A stretch of 64,000 bases of DNA from Litoditis marina (Eukaryota > Nematoda > Chromadorea > Rhabditida > Rhabditidae). Both the position numbers and the translations under genes were made by a program. Within the stretch, counting starts at the first letter, position 1. Each line of letters opens with the position of its first letter. The stretch is from contig CAXIWQ010000278.1 of assembly GCA_964036275.1 (NCBI GenBank), forward strand, positions 62,001-126,000, given 5' to 3'. Below are positions 62,463 to 64,000 of this stretch, piece after piece. Under the pieces are notes generated by a model, which was given only the letters and a program-made list of their open reading frames with translations, ran no database searches and had not been told where the DNA came from.

Positions 62463-64000
62463 TAATACGACTTTATATTCTGTGGCGCACAGCCACAAAA
62501 GATTTTACGCGGTTATTGACTCTTTGCCGTGCAGCTACAGAAAAAAAGTTTATACGGCTATCAAGTCTGTTGCTCATGGCTACAAAAACCTAATACGACT
62601 TTATATTCTGTGGCGCACAGCCACAAAAGACAAATTAACGCGGTTATTACCTCTTTGCCTTGCAGTTACAGAGAACATTTCATACGGCTATCAAATCTGT
62701 TGCTCCCAGCTACAAAAACCTAATACGACAATCTATTCTGTGGCGCACAGCCACAAAATACGAATTTACGCGGTTATCGACTCTTTGGCTTGCAGCTACA
62801 GAAAAAAGTTTATATGGCTATCAAGTATGTTGCTCCCAGCTAGAAAAACCCAATACAACTATCTATTCTGTGGCACACAGCCACAAAATACGATATAACG
62901 CGGTTATCGACTCTTTGCCTTGCAGCTACAGAGAAAAGTTCATACGGCTATCAAGTCTGTTGCTCCCAGCTACAAAAACCTGATACGACAATCTATTCTG
63001 TGGCGCACAGCCACAACAGACAAATTAACGCGGTTATTACCTCTTTGCCTTGCAGCTACAGAAAAAAATTCATACGGCTATCAAGTCTGTTGCTCCCAGC
63101 TACGAAAACCTAATACGATTTTATATTCTGTGGCGCACACCCACAAAAGACAAATTAACGCGGTTATTGACTCTTTGCCTCGCAGTTACAGAGAACATTT
63201 CATACGGCTATCAAATCTGTTGCTTCCAGCTACAAAAACCTAATACGACTTTATATTCTGTGGCGCACAGCCACAAAAGATTTCACGCGGTTATTGACTC
63301 TTTGCCGTGCAGCTACAGAAAAAAAAGTTTATACGGCTATCAAGTCTGTTGCTCATGGCTACAAAAACCTAATACGACTTTATATTCTGTGGCGCACAGC
63401 CACAAAAGACAAATTAACGCGGTTATTACCTCTTTGCCTTGCAGTTACAGAGAACATTTCATACGGCTATCAAATCTGTTGCTCCCAGCTACAAAAACCT
63501 AATACGACAATCTATTCTGTGGCGCACAGCCACCAAATACGAATTTACGCGGTTATCGACTCTTTGGCTTGCAGCTACAGAAAAAAGTTTATATGGCTAT
63601 CAAGTATGTTGCTCCCAGCTAGAAAAACCCAATACAACTATCTATTCTGTGGCACACAGCCACAAAATACGATATAACGCGGTTATCGACTCTTTGCCTT
63701 GCAGCTACAGAGAAAAGTTCATACGGCTATCAAGTCTGTTGCTCCCAGCTACAAAAACCTGATACGACAATCTATTCTGTGGCGCACAGCCACAACAGAC
63801 AAATTAACGCGGTTATTACCTCTTTGCCTTGCAGCTACAGAAAAAAATTCATACGGCTATCAAGTCTGTTGCTCCCAGCTACGAAAACCTAATACGATTT
63901 TATATTCTGTGGCGCACACCCACAAAAGACAAATTAACGCGGTTATTGACTCTTTGCCGTGCAGCTACAGGAAAAAGGTTATACGGCTATTAAGTATGTT
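62463..64000 (+). repeat. 779 bp six-monomer repeat, two copies, to window end
   Basis: The segment 62463-63177 recurs at 63242-63956 with a 779 bp shift (six monomers minus 1). Markers are GATTTTACGCGG or GATTTCACGCGG, TTTATATGGCTATC, ACGATATAACGCGG, CCACAACAGACAAATT and CACACCCACAAAAGAC. The copies diverge at about 63178 versus 63957. The array runs out of the window here, so the number of copies is unknown. Confidence 0.85.

Larger units (their letters stand above)
34230..64000 (+). repeat. 130 bp satellite array, block D
   Basis: The array continues without interruption to the window end, in the same orientation. It contains four clear HOR domains (383/513, 1556, 513 and 2334 bp), a terminal 779 bp duplication, and irregular stretches at about 54.0-57.4 and 61.4-62.5 kb. 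No foreign insertion is seen in these 29.8 kb. All open frames follow the same TTG/GTG start and TAA/TGA stop pattern and are not genes. Confidence 0.97.

Noticed and set aside
1..64000. CRISPR array
   Set aside because: Repeats are contiguous with no unique spacers, the unit is 130 bp, and no cas-like gene is present.

Overview
This 64 kb window is almost entirely satellite DNA. I find no protein-coding, rRNA or tRNA gene. About 60.9 kb is a head-to-tail array of a ~130 bp monomer, always in the same (+) orientation, and both window ends lie inside the array. Nested tandem repeats of this kind, together with a Helitron-like insertion, a TA-flanked miniature inverted-repeat element and a foldback element, point to a eukaryotic (probably invertebrate animal) heterochromatic or centromere-like region. 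The species cannot be named from this sequence.

The array has at least three, locally four, nested levels. (1) Each 130 bp monomer looks like a degenerate trimer of a ~43 bp ancestral unit beginning CAGCYACA. (2) The 130 bp monomer is the working unit. (3) Monomers form local higher-order repeats (HORs): 2064 bp x2 (893-4944), 1038 bp x2 (about 7620-9589), 391 bp (10.4-11.2 kb), 906 bp (7-mer with a 4 bp deletion marker, 12.1-22.2 kb), 910 bp (7-mer, about 26.8-29.1 kb), 383/513 bp (34.7-36.8 kb and 52.1-54.0 kb), 1556 bp (12-mer, 37.3-51.0 kb), 2334 bp x2 (57.4-61.4 kb) and 779 bp x2 (62.5-64.0 kb). (4) In the 906 bp block two variants alternate, giving a 1812 bp super-repeat.

Three insertions interrupt the array, all between 24 and 34.3 kb, in the less regular zone between the 906 bp block and the 1556 bp block. 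At 24157-26157 there is a ~2.0 kb candidate non-autonomous Helitron on the minus strand (5' TC, 3' CTAA, precise A|T insertion, no target duplication). It carries a 370 bp palindrome at its 3' end, a degenerate ~139 bp GGCGCC-containing tandem repeat and a GGGACGA microsatellite. At 29591-29960 there is a 370 bp element with 84 bp terminal inverted repeats and a TA target duplication. At 33538-34229 there is a 692 bp foldback element with ~275 bp arms and no visible target duplication. Uninterrupted copies of all three target sites occur elsewhere in the array, so the junctions can be read directly.

The many plus-strand open frames are by-products of the satellite. The period is 1 mod 3, most frames open at TTG or GTG, and they stop at the same TAA or TGA in each monomer. 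They should not be annotated as genes.
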